A stretch of 51,096 nt of DNA, from NCBI GenBank assembly GCA_903970145.1, contig CAJCHO010000133.1, forward strand, positions 1-51,096, given 5' to 3'. This document shows positions 1 through 8,874 of the stretch, one piece after another. The translations under genes were made by a program, and so were the position numbers. Under the pieces are notes generated by a model, which worked only from the letters and a program-made list of their open reading frames with translations, had not been told where the DNA came from and searched no databases. Numbering within the stretch: the stretch's first letter is position 1; each line of letters opens with the position of its first letter. Source of the DNA: Mycobacteriaceae bacterium (GTDB lineage: Bacteria > Pseudomonadota > Gammaproteobacteria > Burkholderiales > Burkholderiaceae_D).

Positions 1-319
1 GCGCGATCGGCTTTTCCAGAAAATCGATTGCGCCAATGCGCGTGGCCTCGACCGCCGTATCAATCGTGCCATGACCGGACATCATGATGACCGGCATGGT
101 CAAGGCGCCCAGTGCCGCCCATTCCTTGAGCAGCGTCACACCATCCGTGTCGGGCATCCAGATATCGAGCAGGACCAGATCCGGAACATCGGATTGGCGA
201 AACCCGCGCGCCTGCGCCGCGTTTTCCGCCAGATGCACTACGTGCCCCTCGTCACCCAGGATTTCGGAGAGCAGCTCGCGAATCCCGATCTCGTCGTCCA
301 CCACCAGTATGTTAGCCAT
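1..319 (-). CDS. ntrX: NtrX-type response regulator, N-terminal receiver domain (partial)
   Basis: The gene starts with ATG at 319 and runs off the left edge, leaving about 106 residues. These form a receiver (REC) domain: the acidic pair D8-D9, the phospho-acceptor Asp at about residue 52 in LLDIWMPD, the conserved Ser in MMSGHG and the Lys in DFLEKPI. The motif IMMSGHGTIDTAVEA with DFLEKP is typical of NtrC-family regulators, which continue with an AAA+ sigma-54-interacting domain and a Fis-type helix-turn-helix; neither lies in the window. It follows the NtrY-like kinase gene by 74 bp on the same strand, so the pair is an NtrY/NtrX two-component system, known in other bacteria for nitrogen or redox/respiratory control. 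The NtrX name rests on this pairing and the conserved operon; the signal is not visible from sequence. Confidence 0.85.
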   Translation of the reverse strand, partial: MANILVVDDEIGIRELLSEILGDEGHVVHLAENAAQARGFRQSDVPDLVLLDIWMPDTDGVTLLKEWAALGALTMPVIMMSGHGTIDTAVEATRIGAIDFLEKPIA

Positions 320-393
320 CGACTGCCCTTGACTCCTCGTACGAGATCATCCGTACATTCTGCCCCAGACCACCGGCCGCGCCAACGAATCGC

Positions 394-2679
394 TCACGCC
401 ACCGCCAATTGACGGGCCACGACGCGCGTGAAGAGCAGCGAGACGCAAGCCCCACCTTCATCGCGATTCCGCAGCTCGATGCGTGCATCGTGCTCGTCCG
501 CAATTTTCTTGACCACCGCCAGGCCGAGACCCGTGCCGCGGGACTTCGTAGTGACGTAGGGCTCGAAGGCGCTGGCGAGGATTCTAGCGGGAAAGCCGCT
601 CCCGTTGTCACTAACCGTCATCCGAACCATTGCTTCAGCACCGCTGCGCGCGGCCGCGCTAATGCGCGATTCCACCCGTTCAGTGACAATTTCCACATGC
701 GCGCCGTCGCGGTCCTGGGTTGCGTCCTGCGCATTTTGCACCAGGTTGTGAATGACCTGGCGCAGCCTCGTGGTGTCACCCATCACCAGGGGCAGGTCAT
801 TTGCCAGATTCAGCACGATACCAGCAGCGCCATCCTGTCCGGCCCCTACTCCATAAAGCGCCAGCACCTCGCGGATAAGACCGTTCAGATCGATCGGGAC
901 GACATCTGACGAAGCCGCCTTTCCGTAGTCGCGAAAATCATCAACCATGCGCTTCATCGCACTGACCTGATTGACGATCATCGTCACACCGCGCTCTACT
1001 ATCTCATAGTAGGCCGGTTCAATCTTGCCCTGCAGTTTCATGGCAAGGCGCTCGGCCGAGAGCTGGATCGGTGTCAGGGGATTCTTGATCTCGTGTGCGA
1101 GCCGGCGCGCCACCTCGCCCCAGGCAATCGAACGCTGCGCCGAGATCAGTTCGGTAATGTCGTCAAACACCACCAGATAACCCTGCACGTCGCCGACCGG
1201 ACAGCGTGATCCGCGCGCCAGGAGGGTCAAGGGTACCCGGTCTGCGCCACGGTCCGCCGCGCTCGCACCCCGGGCGAGCTCGATCTGCAATTGCCAGTCC
1301 GTGCCGCCGGCGGTCTGTTCGGCAAATGCGCGCTCGATTGCCGCACCCAGGGGGACCAGATCCGCGTCGTCGCCCAGGCGATGACCGAGCACCTCGGCAA
1401 GGTCGATCGCCAGTATGCGATCGGCCCCGCTGTTGGCGGTCACAACCCGAAATTGATCGTCGAACACCAGCACGCCCGTCGACAGATTGGCGAGGATGCT
1501 CTCCAGATAGGTCTTGGCGTTCTCCAATTGAGTGCGGTTGCGCTCAACCGACATCTGAGCGTCGCCGAGCTGGCGCGTCATCTCATTGAAGGACTGCGTC
1601 AAGGTGCCGAGTTCATCGTGGGTTTCGATACCCGGCATCGGCCGAAAATCGCCGCCGGCGACCGCCTTGGTGCCTTCGGCAAGCAAAAGCAGGGGCGCCG
1701 TCAGCCAGGTCGCAAGCAGAAATGCCGAGGCCAGTGCCGCGAACACCGCGAGCAGCAGGCTCAAGGTGAGCGTGATGGTGTACATGCGGCGCAGGGCCGA
1801 GCGCGACAGGGAGAGCTCCTGATAGTCGCGCACACCGTTCTGCACTTCCTCGGCATTGCGCGCGACGGCCTCGGGAACCGGTTGCAGCAGCTGCAGGTAA
1901 AGTGTCTCGTTCTGGAATGCGGCAAGATCGTTGCTGGGCACGGGCACCACCACCCGCAGCGTAAGCCCGGAGCGCGTGCGCTCACCCTCGGGCGATGCCG
2001 TCTCGAGCGCGGTGTATTCGCCGGCCTGCTTGATCTGGCGCAACACGTTGGCCGGCAGGAGATTGGGAACGAGGGGCTCAAGCGAATTGGCGCTGGCACT
2101 GGCCAGCACACGCCCGCTGCTATAGACAAGCAGTGCATCCTGGACACCGTTCTGATCGCGCAGCCGGTTCAATTCGTTGGGACGCGTGGCGGGCGCGACA
2201 TCAGCCAGTGAAGAAGCGATATTGCGCGCCTTGCCGTGCAGATCAACCAGCATCGCATCAAGCACCGTGTGCCCGAGATTGAGCCCCGACTCCAAGGCCT
2301 TGTCCACGCGCACGTCGAACCAGGACTCGATACTGCGCGAGAGGAACTGCACGGAAACGAGATAGATCACCGCGCCCGGAATGACTCCCATCAAGGCAAA
2401 CGACAGGGCAAAGCGCAGCATCATGCGCGCCCCGAATACGCCCGCCCGGTAGCGCCGGACCAGACGCGTCACCAGCACCGTAACAAAGCCCAGCATAGCC
2501 AGAGCAATACTCGCGTTCAGGCCGAGCAGAACCGGATAGGCGCGCTCGAACAAGGGCGTATTGGACGAAGCCGACGCCAGCAGGAACAGCAGTACGCCAC
2601 CGACCGCACAGGTCAGGATCAGCGCGTAGCGCAGCGTGCGCGTGCGCCAGAAGGGACGGCTACTGCGCCGCCACATCAT
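394..2679 (-). CDS. ntrY: NtrY-type membrane sensor histidine kinase
   Basis: Membrane histidine kinase of about 761 residues, partner of the downstream NtrX regulator. The N-terminus has three hydrophobic segments (about residues 19-110), followed by an extracytoplasmic stretch, another membrane helix near 300-330, a HAMP linker, a PAS-like region (about 395-515) and the kinase core. The H-box is RRLAHEIKNPLTP with phospho-accepting His near 529; the N-box NLVQNAQDA is near 645, the G1 box DNGSGFP near 691 and the G2 box GTGLGL near 715. The chosen ATG at 2679 overlaps the stop of the upstream DUF4390 gene as ATGA, which implies coupled translation; a second ATG follows immediately, and an in-frame start at 2727 would lie inside DUF4390. 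The NtrY assignment is secure at family level; its stimulus is unknown. Confidence 0.9.
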   Translation of the reverse strand: MMWRRSSRPFWRTRTLRYALILTCAVGGVLLFLLASASSNTPLFERAYPVLLGLNASIALAMLGFVTVLVTRLVRRYRAGVFGARMMLRFALSFALMGVIPGAVIYLVSVQFLSRSIESWFDVRVDKALESGLNLGHTVLDAMLVDLHGKARNIASSLADVAPATRPNELNRLRDQNGVQDALLVYSSGRVLASASANSLEPLVPNLLPANVLRQIKQAGEYTALETASPEGERTRSGLTLRVVVPVPSNDLAAFQNETLYLQLLQPVPEAVARNAEEVQNGVRDYQELSLSRSALRRMYTITLTLSLLLAVFAALASAFLLATWLTAPLLLLAEGTKAVAGGDFRPMPGIETHDELGTLTQSFNEMTRQLGDAQMSVERNRTQLENAKTYLESILANLSTGVLVFDDQFRVVTANSGADRILAIDLAEVLGHRLGDDADLVPLGAAIERAFAEQTAGGTDWQLQIELARGASAADRGADRVPLTLLARGSRCPVGDVQGYLVVFDDITELISAQRSIAWGEVARRLAHEIKNPLTPIQLSAERLAMKLQGKIEPAYYEIVERGVTMIVNQVSAMKRMVDDFRDYGKAASSDVVPIDLNGLIREVLALYGVGAGQDGAAGIVLNLANDLPLVMGDTTRLRQVIHNLVQNAQDATQDRDGAHVEIVTERVESRISAAARSGAEAMVRMTVSDNGSGFPARILASAFEPYVTTKSRGTGLGLAVVKKIADEHDARIELRNRDEGGACVSLLFTRVVARQLAVA

Positions 2680-3263
2680 TTTGCGACCTCGAAGCCAAAG
2701 CGGCGCCAGTCCGACTGAAGGTCCCACTCGCGATTGGTAATCGCATTGAGCTGGAAGGGTTTGGGTAGCTGCGAGGTATCCAGACGCATGCGCACGGAAG
2801 CGGTGTATTGCTCACCCGGATGCACCGCGCTGCGATCGACCACGCGCCAGTCGCGCAGGCTCGTCAGCACACCGATCGCCTCGCCCAGAGTCGGGAACCC
2901 GAGCTGCAGATTGCCCGTCGACAGGCGGTACTGGCGCGTGAGCGCGTGATAGGACAGGCGGTAGGTCATCGAAGTGCTCGCGCTCTTCTCGTCGAACCAG
3001 TACCAGCGTGGTCGCGTAAGCTCGAATTCAACCACGAAATAGAGCGACATGCCGCGCTCTAGCGCCTGCTCGAGATCCGGGCTCAGACCGAGGTTGAACT
3101 GCGCATTGACGGCAAAGCCGTCCTCAAAAGGGTCGAGTTCTGCGCGCGTAATCTCGATATGTTCGCCAGCGGCCAGCACCGCGAGCGGCAGGCATAGCAG
3201 CAGCGCGCCGATAACGTGCGCGAACTTGCGAAGGCCTGCACGGTGATCGGGGTTCGGGCTCAT
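2676..3263 (-). CDS. DUF4390 domain protein, exported
   Basis: A 195-residue protein with an N-terminal hydrophobic signal segment (about residues 12-32, ending in AVLAAGE), so probably exported or anchored on the periplasmic face. The rest fits DUF4390, a family of unknown biochemical function that in betaproteobacteria sits between rsmB and ntrY, exactly as here. It overlaps both neighbours by four bases: its ATG at 3263 lies in the rsmB stop (ATGA) and its TGA lies in the ntrY start. Such double coupling suggests roughly matched synthesis with the kinase. A role in sensing or envelope status with NtrY is an inference from position only; no catalytic motif is visible. Confidence 0.85.
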   Translation of the reverse strand: MSPNPDHRAGLRKFAHVIGALLLCLPLAVLAAGEHIEITRAELDPFEDGFAVNAQFNLGLSPDLEQALERGMSLYFVVEFELTRPRWYWFDEKSASTSMTYRLSYHALTRQYRLSTGNLQLGFPTLGEAIGVLTSLRDWRVVDRSAVHPGEQYTASVRMRLDTSQLPKPFQLNAITNREWDLQSDWRRFGFEVAK

Positions 3264-4588
3264 GCGGTCTTGTCAAACAGCGCAAAAAAAAGGCCGTCAT
3301 GATCGGCGTCGGGCATGGCCTCGGGCAGCAACTGCCCGACATCTGCCGCGCTGGCCGCGTCCCCATGGCGCCTCGCAAAATCGCGTGCCAGGAGCGTCCC
3401 TTCTTCGGGGAACACGGAACACGTCACGATTAACAATTTACCACCCGGTGCCAGCACTGACCACAAAGCATCAAGAATCTGTTGTTGCCGGGACGACAGG
3501 GCCTTGATATCGGTCTCGCGACGCAGCCAGCGCACGTCCGGGTGACGACGTACGATGCCCGACGCAGTACAGGGCAGATCGGCCAGGATGCGATCGAAGT
3601 GACGGCCGTCCCACCAGCCGGCAGGCTCGCCAGCATCGCCTTCTACGAGGCGCGCCAATAGTCCGAGGCGCGCGAAGTTGTCGGCCACACGCCGCAAGCG
3701 CAGCGCACTCACGTCCAGCGCAGTCAGATCCAGATCGGCCAACTCGAGCAGGTGTGCGGCCTTGCCGCCGGGGGCCGCGCACGCGTCAAGCACGCGTTGT
3801 CCGCTGTGCGCATCGAGCAGCGCCGCAGCGCGCTGGGCGGCTTCATCCTGGACCGATACGAGACCGGCCGCAAAGCCTGGAATCTCGTCAACCGGTCGTG
3901 CCCGCTCAAGGCACACAGCAGATTCTCCGAGCGTGCGCGCCGCCAGACCGGCCTCTTCCAGCAGGGCGAGATAGTCCGCAAGGCTGCTGCGACGCCGGTT
4001 CACGCGCAGGGTCAAGGGTGCCGCGCACTGACCGGCGGCCAGAATCGCCTGCCACTGCTCAGGGTAGGCGCGCCGCAGGCGCGCGATCCACCAGACGGGG
4101 TAATTCAGACGCGCTGCCTCGTTGGCGCTCAAGACCGCTGACACGCGCTCGGACTGGCGCAACACCGAGCGCAGCACAGCGTTCACGAAGCCGCGCGCAG
4201 CGACCGTGTCGCGCTGGCTCGCGATCGCAGTGACTGCCTGATCGACCACCGTGAAAGGTGGATAGGGTGGACTCGTGCAGGCCGCGCCGTCGCAGCGCAC
4301 GCCATCCAATAGGGCCAGGGCGATGCACAAGAGTTCGCGCACCAGCGCTTGTGGCGGCATGCGCGTCGCAAACTCGGCCAGGACCGCATCGGCCGCGCCA
4401 CGGGCGCGCATGGTCCGAAAAGCCAGGTCCTGGATGGCGCCGCGCGCGCCGGCGGGTAAGGATGCGCGGACCTCGGCCAGTGACTCGGTCAGTGAGCGCC
4501 CGGCACGCACCGCAACGCACACGCGTGCCGCGTGCAGCATTGCATACGCGAGGGAGTCCTGGGCGAGTAGGGAAGCCGCGTCATTCAC
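3260..4588 (-). CDS. rsmB: 16S rRNA (cytosine-967-C5)-methyltransferase RsmB
   Basis: A 442-residue enzyme that methylates C967 of 16S rRNA using S-adenosylmethionine. The N-terminal 150 residues match the NusB-like RNA-binding domain of this family (for example AARGFVNAVLRSVLR around 130-144). The SAM site is VLDACAAPGGK near 266-276, and the two conserved cysteines of m5C RNA methyltransferases are in DLPCTASG (C340) and VTCSVFPEEG (C390, the expected nucleophile). Length is normal for the family (about 430). It starts 30 bp after the fmt stop codon and ends inside the start of DUF4390, so it is co-transcribed in the def-fmt-rsmB order seen in many proteobacteria. Confidence 0.95.
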   Translation of the reverse strand: MNDAASLLAQDSLAYAMLHAARVCVAVRAGRSLTESLAEVRASLPAGARGAIQDLAFRTMRARGAADAVLAEFATRMPPQALVRELLCIALALLDGVRCDGAACTSPPYPPFTVVDQAVTAIASQRDTVAARGFVNAVLRSVLRQSERVSAVLSANEAARLNYPVWWIARLRRAYPEQWQAILAAGQCAAPLTLRVNRRRSSLADYLALLEEAGLAARTLGESAVCLERARPVDEIPGFAAGLVSVQDEAAQRAAALLDAHSGQRVLDACAAPGGKAAHLLELADLDLTALDVSALRLRRVADNFARLGLLARLVEGDAGEPAGWWDGRHFDRILADLPCTASGIVRRHPDVRWLRRETDIKALSSRQQQILDALWSVLAPGGKLLIVTCSVFPEEGTLLARDFARRHGDAASAADVGQLLPEAMPDADHDGLFFALFDKTA

Positions 4589-4618
4589 AGCGACGCTCCG
4601 GCCGGGCGCCTGGCAGGC

Positions 4619-5572
4619 TCACGCAAACCGTTCGCCAGGCTCGAGCGCAAAGCCACGCAGGAACTCGCCGGCAGGCAGGCGGCGCGCCCCGCTGCGCTGC
4701 AACTCGGTCACGCAGATCGCGCCGCCGCTGCAGGCGATATGCACGCCGTCCCGATCGAGCGCGGTGATGGTTCCGGCGGGCTCCTGCTGTGCCTGGGAGG
4801 AGACCCGGGCATCGCACAACCTGACCGGGGTACCACGATAATGCGCGAGCACTCCCGGCTGGGGATCAAAGGCATGGATACGCCGCACCAGCGCCTCCGG
4901 GGTAAGGCGAAAGTCGACGGCCGCTTCGGCTTTGTCGAGCTTGGCAGCGTAGCTCGCCTGGTTTTCAGCTTGTGGCAACCACTGCACCGGACCCGCCGCG
5001 ATCATCTCGAGGGCAGTGCCGATCGCCGCGGCTCCGAGGTCAGCAAGCCGCGTGCGCAGATGCGCTGCGTTCTCGCTCGAGTCTATCGGCGTTGCGCGCG
5101 AAAGCAGCAGCGGCCCGGTATCCAGACCCGCTTCCATGCGCATGATGGTCACCCCGGTTTGGTTGTCGCCGGCCTCTATGGCACGCTCGATCGGAGCCGC
5201 ACCACGCCAGCGCGGCAACAGGCTCGCGTGAATGTTCAGGCAGGCCGTAGCAGGAATGTCGAGAAGCGACTGGGGCAGGATCAGCCCATAGGCTGCGACG
5301 ACGAGGACAGGCACGGCAAGATCGCGCAATCTGGCATGAGCCTCGGCCGCATCTTCGGCAAAGCGGCCGTCAAGCTTGAGACCACGCGGCTGCAGCACCG
5401 GGATCCCATGCTGCACCGCACAGGCTTTGACCGGACCGAGGCTGGTTTTCATGCCGCGGCCAGCCGGTCGGTCGCTCTGGGTGAGCACCAGTTCGACCTG
5501 GTGACCTTGCGCGATCAGCGCGGCTAAGGCCACGCGCGCAAATTCGGGCGTTCCGGCAAAGGCGAGCCTCAA
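4619..5572 (-). CDS. fmt: Methionyl-tRNA formyltransferase
   Basis: A 317-residue cytoplasmic enzyme that transfers a formyl group from 10-formyl-tetrahydrofolate to the amino group of initiator methionyl-tRNA. The N-terminal Rossmann domain contains the catalytic set N113 and H115 in CLNIHASLLPRWRGAAP and D151 in GLDTGPLL, corresponding to N108, H110 and D146 of the E. coli enzyme. The start MRLAFAGTPEFA is the usual beginning of the family, and the C-terminal OB-like tRNA-binding domain is present by length. It lies 51 bp downstream of def and upstream of rsmB, the classic arrangement coupling N-formylation with its later removal. Confidence 0.96.
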   Translation of the reverse strand: MRLAFAGTPEFARVALAALIAQGHQVELVLTQSDRPAGRGMKTSLGPVKACAVQHGIPVLQPRGLKLDGRFAEDAAEAHARLRDLAVPVLVVAAYGLILPQSLLDIPATACLNIHASLLPRWRGAAPIERAIEAGDNQTGVTIMRMEAGLDTGPLLLSRATPIDSSENAAHLRTRLADLGAAAIGTALEMIAAGPVQWLPQAENQASYAAKLDKAEAAVDFRLTPEALVRRIHAFDPQPGVLAHYRGTPVRLCDARVSSQAQQEPAGTITALDRDGVHIACSGGAICVTELQRSGARRLPAGEFLRGFALEPGERFA

Positions 5573-5623
5573 GCGCTGACCCCGGCGACCGCGCCCAACA
5601 CAGCTGTCGGCCGCGACACTCCC

Positions 5624-6130
5624 TTAAGCGCTCTCGCGTTCGAGCTTGCGCAGCTTGTTCTTGATGCGCGCCTGCTTGAGCTGCGAGAGGTGCTCTACGA
5701 AGACCGTGCCGAGCAGATGATCCATCTCATGCTGGATACAGACTGCCAGCAAGCCGTCGGCTTCCAGTTCGAATTGCTCGCCATTGGCGTCGAGCGCGGC
5801 TACCGTAACCCGCTCGGGACGCACCACTCGATCATAGATGCCGGGCACCGATAGGCAGCCCTCCTCGGCCTCGCATTCAATGTCGCTCGAATGGACGATG
5901 CGCGGATTGATGAATACGTGCAGCTCGTCGTGAGTCGTAGAAATGTCGATGACGATGACCTGTTCGTGAACATCGACCTGAGTCGCGGCCAGACCAATGC
6001 CCGGCGCGTCATACATGGTTTGAGCCATGTCGGCCACCAGACGCTTGATTCGGTCATCAACGCGCACGACCGGCTTGGCCACTTTCGAGAGTCGCCGGTC
6101 CGGGTAGCGCAGGATAGGAAGTAACGCCAT
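5624..6130 (-). CDS. def: Peptide deformylase
   Basis: A 168-residue metalloenzyme that removes the N-formyl group from nascent proteins. All three family motifs are intact: GIGLAATQ (44-51), EGCLSVP (90-96, with the metal-binding Cys92) and QHEMDHLLG (133-141, metal-binding His134 and His138 with catalytic Glu135). Length and the start [14 protein letters not shown] are typical. I see no strong Shine-Dalgarno sequence before the ATG at 6130. It is the first gene of a minus-strand run that continues through fmt, rsmB, DUF4390, ntrY and ntrX, and is divergent from the LysM gene across a 109-bp AT-richer intergenic region. Confidence 0.96.
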   Translation of the reverse strand: MALLPILRYPDRRLSKVAKPVVRVDDRIKRLVADMAQTMYDAPGIGLAATQVDVHEQVIVIDISTTHDELHVFINPRIVHSSDIECEAEEGCLSVPGIYDRVVRPERVTVAALDANGEQFELEADGLLAVCIQHEMDHLLGTVFVEHLSQLKQARIKNKLRKLERESA

Positions 6131-6176
6131 AACAACAGTCGAGCAATGGCAAAAGCCGGGGCGAGGCTGATAATTA

Positions 6177-6205
6177 TTGCAGCATCAACCAATTACATGC
6201 AGAAT
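6177..6205 (+). promoter_or_regulatory. Candidate sigma-70 promoter for the LysM gene
   Basis: TTGCAG (6177-6182), a 17-base spacer and CAGAAT (6200-6205) lie 34 bases before the LysM start. The divergent def/LysM intergenic region (6131-6239) is clearly richer in A and T than its surroundings, as expected for back-to-back promoters. The hexamers match the consensus only partly (4 of 6 in the -10), so this is a suggestion. I could not choose a matching def promoter on the other strand. Confidence 0.35.
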
Positions 6206-6239
6206 TTAATGCGATACCGAAACTCCAGGGGCCACTGGA

Positions 6240-7352
6240 ATGATCAAGCAGAAGATGAAAAAGTTTAGCACAGCTACATTGACCGCCCTGGTGGCAATGT
6301 GCGGTCTGTTGTTGGTTGTTCAAGCCACACCCGCACAGGCACAGGCCACGCCGGCAAAGCCCGCCGCCAAGCCGGCCGCCGAAGGGGTATTCACCGCTAA
6401 CGCCCCCGACCAGTACACCGTAGTCAAGGGAGACACGCTGTGGGGCATCGCCGGCAGGTTCCTGACCAAGCCGTGGCGCTGGCCCGAGATCTGGCAGATG
6501 AACAAGTCCCAGATCAAGGATCCGCACTGGATCTATCCGGGCCAGATCATCATCCTCGACAAGGTCAATGGCACGATGCGCCTGTCCGAGAGCACGCCTG
6601 GCAAGCCAGGCGACACCGTGACCCTTGAACCGCGCGTGCGCGAAGAATCGGGGCGCGTCGCGATTTCGAGCATCCCGCAGAACATCATCGAGCCCTTCCT
6701 GACCCGCCAGCTGATCGCCGAGACCGCGGACATGATCGACTATCCGCGCATCATCGCTGCCAAGGGTGATCGCGTGGTGCTAGGACGTGGCGACACCGCC
6801 TACGCCACCGGCATCACCGATCCCTCGGTGCAGCACTACCAGATCGTGCGCAAGGGCATCGCCCTAAAGGATCCGGATACCCACGAAATCCTCGGTTACC
6901 AGGCCGATTACCTGGGTTCTGCGACGGTCACGCGCGGCGGCGACCCGGTGACACTGCAGATCACCAAGTTCTCCCAGGAAATCAATGTCGGCGACCGCCT
7001 CTATCCGGAGGAAGAACCGCACCTGATCAATTACGTGCCCCACGCACCGGATCATCCGGTGGCGGGTCGGATCATCAACACCTATGAGCAGGTCGGCCTG
7101 GCCGGACGTGGCATGGTCGTGGTGCTCAACCGCGGCAATGTCGACGGTCTGGACATTGGAACCATCCTCAGTGTGCAGAGCAGCCCACGGGTCATCGACG
7201 ACCGTACCAACGGTACGCCGCACGACATCACCTTGCCCTCGGAGCGCCTTGGCCTGTTGTTCGTATTCCGCATCTATGAACACGTCTCCTACGCGATGGT
7301 GCTCAATGCCGAGATGGGGATCGAGCCGGGTGACGCCTTCACGCAGCCTTGA
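6240..7352 (+). CDS. Secreted LysM-domain protein
   Basis: A 370-residue protein with a signal peptide (KQKMKK start, hydrophobic core about 11-28, cleavage near AQAQA at 33-36), an alanine/proline-rich linker, and one LysM domain at about 59-107 ([17 protein letters not shown]...[10 protein letters not shown]). LysM domains bind peptidoglycan glycan chains, so the protein is expected in the periplasm or on the wall. The remaining roughly 260 residues have no motif I recognise; they are conserved in the betaproteobacterial proteins that occupy this place upstream of dprA. The start ATG at 6240 is preceded by a weak AGGGG. The next gene, dprA, begins 22 bp after the stop, so they are probably co-transcribed. 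No catalytic motif of an amidase or transglycosylase is visible. Confidence 0.88.
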   Translation: MIKQKMKKFSTATLTALVAMCGLLLVVQATPAQAQATPAKPAAKPAAEGVFTANAPDQYTVVKGDTLWGIAGRFLTKPWRWPEIWQMNKSQIKDPHWIYPGQIIILDKVNGTMRLSESTPGKPGDTVTLEPRVREESGRVAISSIPQNIIEPFLTRQLIAETADMIDYPRIIAAKGDRVVLGRGDTAYATGITDPSVQHYQIVRKGIALKDPDTHEILGYQADYLGSATVTRGGDPVTLQITKFSQEINVGDRLYPEEEPHLINYVPHAPDHPVAGRIINTYEQVGLAGRGMVVVLNRGNVDGLDIGTILSVQSSPRVIDDRTNGTPHDITLPSERLGLLFVFRIYEHVSYAMVLNAEMGIEPGDAFTQP

Positions 7353-7373
7353 CACGCCACCGGGCGCGGCTCG

Positions 7374-8246
7374 ATGGCGTTAACGGCCACCGAGCTCGCC
7401 GCCTGGATCCAGATCAGCAGTACGGCCGGCCTTGCGCCGGCCCAATGGCGCGCCGCGCTGCGCGTCTTCGGATCTCCCGAATCGGTCCTGTCTGCCTCGC
7501 GCACTGCGCTCGCGGCCGTGCTCGGCGAGGCGGACGCGAAACGGCTCAAGGCAAGCCCCGATGCGGCGCTACTCGATAGCATCGAGCGCGCCCGGCTATG
7601 GGCCCAGCATCCGGGCAACCATTGCATCGAACTCGGTAGTGAGCACTATCCGCCCGGGCTGCTCGAGCTGCCCGACCCACCTGCGCTAATCTATGCTCAG
7701 GGTGATCTGGCATTGACCCGACTCGCCTGGTGCCTACTGCTGTGCAGTCCCAATGCGTCTCGCGAAGGCCAGCTCAACGCGCGGCAGTTTGCCAGCACCC
7801 TGTTCGATGCAGGGATCGCCCTGATGTGTTTCGCGGGCACGGGCTTCGAAGCCGAGCTCGCCCGATTCATCGCCACGCACACCGCCCCTTACTGCATCGC
7901 CGAGCAGAGTGGCCTCACAATCACCACGCAAGTCGGTGTGCGCGGCCTGGCAGTTTCCCTGCAGCCACCGGGTACCAAGCGCGCGGCGCAGACGCGTGGC
8001 ACACCGCTGACACTTGCAGGACTCGCGCGCAGCGTTCTGGTGATCGAGGCCGCATTGCACTCGAGCGCCGTGTCGACCGCTACCTGGGCGGCCGAATGCG
8101 GGCGGGAAATCTTCGCGATACCTGGCTCGATCCACGCGCCGTTATCCAAGGGTTGTCATCGACTCATCAAGGATGGTGCGAAGCTCGTCGAGACGGCGCG
8201 CGACATCGTTGACGATGTCAAACGAATCAACGCTTTGCAGGGCTAA
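7374..8246 (+). CDS. dprA: Degenerate DprA/Smf-family protein lacking the DNA-binding motifs
   Basis: A 290-residue homologue of DprA, which normally binds single-stranded DNA and loads RecA during transformation. The SAM-like N-terminal region (LAAWIQISSTAGL, FGSPESVL, residues 9-42) and the C-terminal part of the Rossmann-like fold (residues 213-275: LAGLARSVLVIEAAL, GREIFAIPGSIHAPLSKGCH, LIKDGAKLVE) are well kept. The signature motifs between them are replaced: the usual VGSRxxT is LCSPNAS (123-129), SGLAxGIDAAAH is CFAGTGFEAELA (152-163), and the PRRNRIIAG segment is QTRGTPLTLAG (206-216). The usual C-terminal winged-helix domain is absent. There is no stop or frameshift. Position between the LysM gene and smg is the normal place for dprA. 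It may be a repurposed or inactive DprA. Confidence 0.82.
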   Translation: MALTATELAAWIQISSTAGLAPAQWRAALRVFGSPESVLSASRTALAAVLGEADAKRLKASPDAALLDSIERARLWAQHPGNHCIELGSEHYPPGLLELPDPPALIYAQGDLALTRLAWCLLLCSPNASREGQLNARQFASTLFDAGIALMCFAGTGFEAELARFIATHTAPYCIAEQSGLTITTQVGVRGLAVSLQPPGTKRAAQTRGTPLTLAGLARSVLVIEAALHSSAVSTATWAAECGREIFAIPGSIHAPLSKGCHRLIKDGAKLVETARDIVDDVKRINALQG

Positions 8247-8281
8247 GCCGGCAGACCGCGCAGACGTAACAGCCGTGCCAC

Positions 8282-8310
8282 TTGTAAAGGGGCAGTTGCC
8301 ACGCTAGAGT
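8282..8310 (+). promoter_or_regulatory. Candidate promoter upstream of smg
   Basis: TTGTAA (8282-8287), a 17-base spacer and TAGAGT (8305-8310) fit a weak sigma-70 promoter, each hexamer matching 4 of 6 consensus bases. Transcription would begin near 8317. This would exclude the in-frame ATG at 8311 as a start and favour the ATG at 8332, which is also the conserved family start. Confidence 0.33.
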
Positions 8311-8331
8311 ATGGTAACCAACTCAGAATCT

Positions 8332-8790
8332 ATGTTCGACGTATTAGTCTACCTTTACGAAAACTACTTCCGGCCTGACGCCTGTCCCGATGCGGACACT
8401 CTGGCCCGTAAACTCTCCGCCGCCGGATTTGAAGGCGAAGAGATCAACGACGCACTCTCCTGGCTTTCCGGATTAGCTGACGTTACACGCACCACGCCTC
8501 CACTGGCGTTCGAGGCGCTGGACTCGTTTCGTGTGTACACCGACACCGAATACGAGCGACTGGGACCGGAGAGCATCGGCTTTCTGTGCTTTCTGGATGC
8601 CGCCGGTGTGCTGGTTGCAGGCCTGCGCGAGATTGTCATCGATCGCGCGCTGGCAACCAACGAAACGCCGGTATCGATCGACAAATTCAAGATCATCGTG
8701 CTCATGGTGCTTTGGAGCCGCGGCGAAGAGCCGGACGCGCTCATCCTGGAGGAACTGCTCCAGGACGACGAAGAACCCAATCTCCACTGA
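8332..8790 (+). CDS. smg: Smg family protein
   Basis: A small acidic protein of 152 residues beginning MFDVLVYLYENYF, the characteristic start of the Smg (DUF494) family. An upstream in-frame ATG at 8311 would add seven residues but is less likely given the family start and the candidate promoter just before it. No enzymatic motif is known; the family is cytoplasmic, mostly helical and of unknown function, and occurs next to dprA and a topoisomerase gene in beta- and gammaproteobacteria, as here. It is separated from dprA by 85 bp and from the topoisomerase by 149 bp that contain strong inverted repeats. Confidence 0.92.
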   Translation: MFDVLVYLYENYFRPDACPDADTLARKLSAAGFEGEEINDALSWLSGLADVTRTTPPLAFEALDSFRVYTDTEYERLGPESIGFLCFLDAAGVLVAGLREIVIDRALATNETPVSIDKFKIIVLMVLWSRGEEPDALILEELLQDDEEPNLH

Positions 8791-8806
8791 AAAGCGGCAG
8801 TCCGGG

Positions 8807-8852
8807 CGCGCAAGCGCCGCAGGCAGGTTTGCACGCCGCGAAAGCTTGCGCG
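8807..8852. repeat. Inverted repeat in the smg-topoisomerase gap
   Basis: CGCGCAAGC (8807-8815) is the exact complement of GCTTGCGCG (8844-8852), giving a 9-bp stem with a 28-base loop just after the smg stop codon. It has no T-tract on either side, so it is more likely an RNA stem-loop between cistrons than a terminator. Confidence 0.45.
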
Positions 8853-8874
8853 TATGATTGCCATCCCTGATCGT

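Noticed and set aside
7374..8246. dprA as a frameshifted pseudogene
   Set aside because: The frame is open from the family-like start to the end and both ends of the domain are well conserved, so changes are substitutions and not decay by frameshift.
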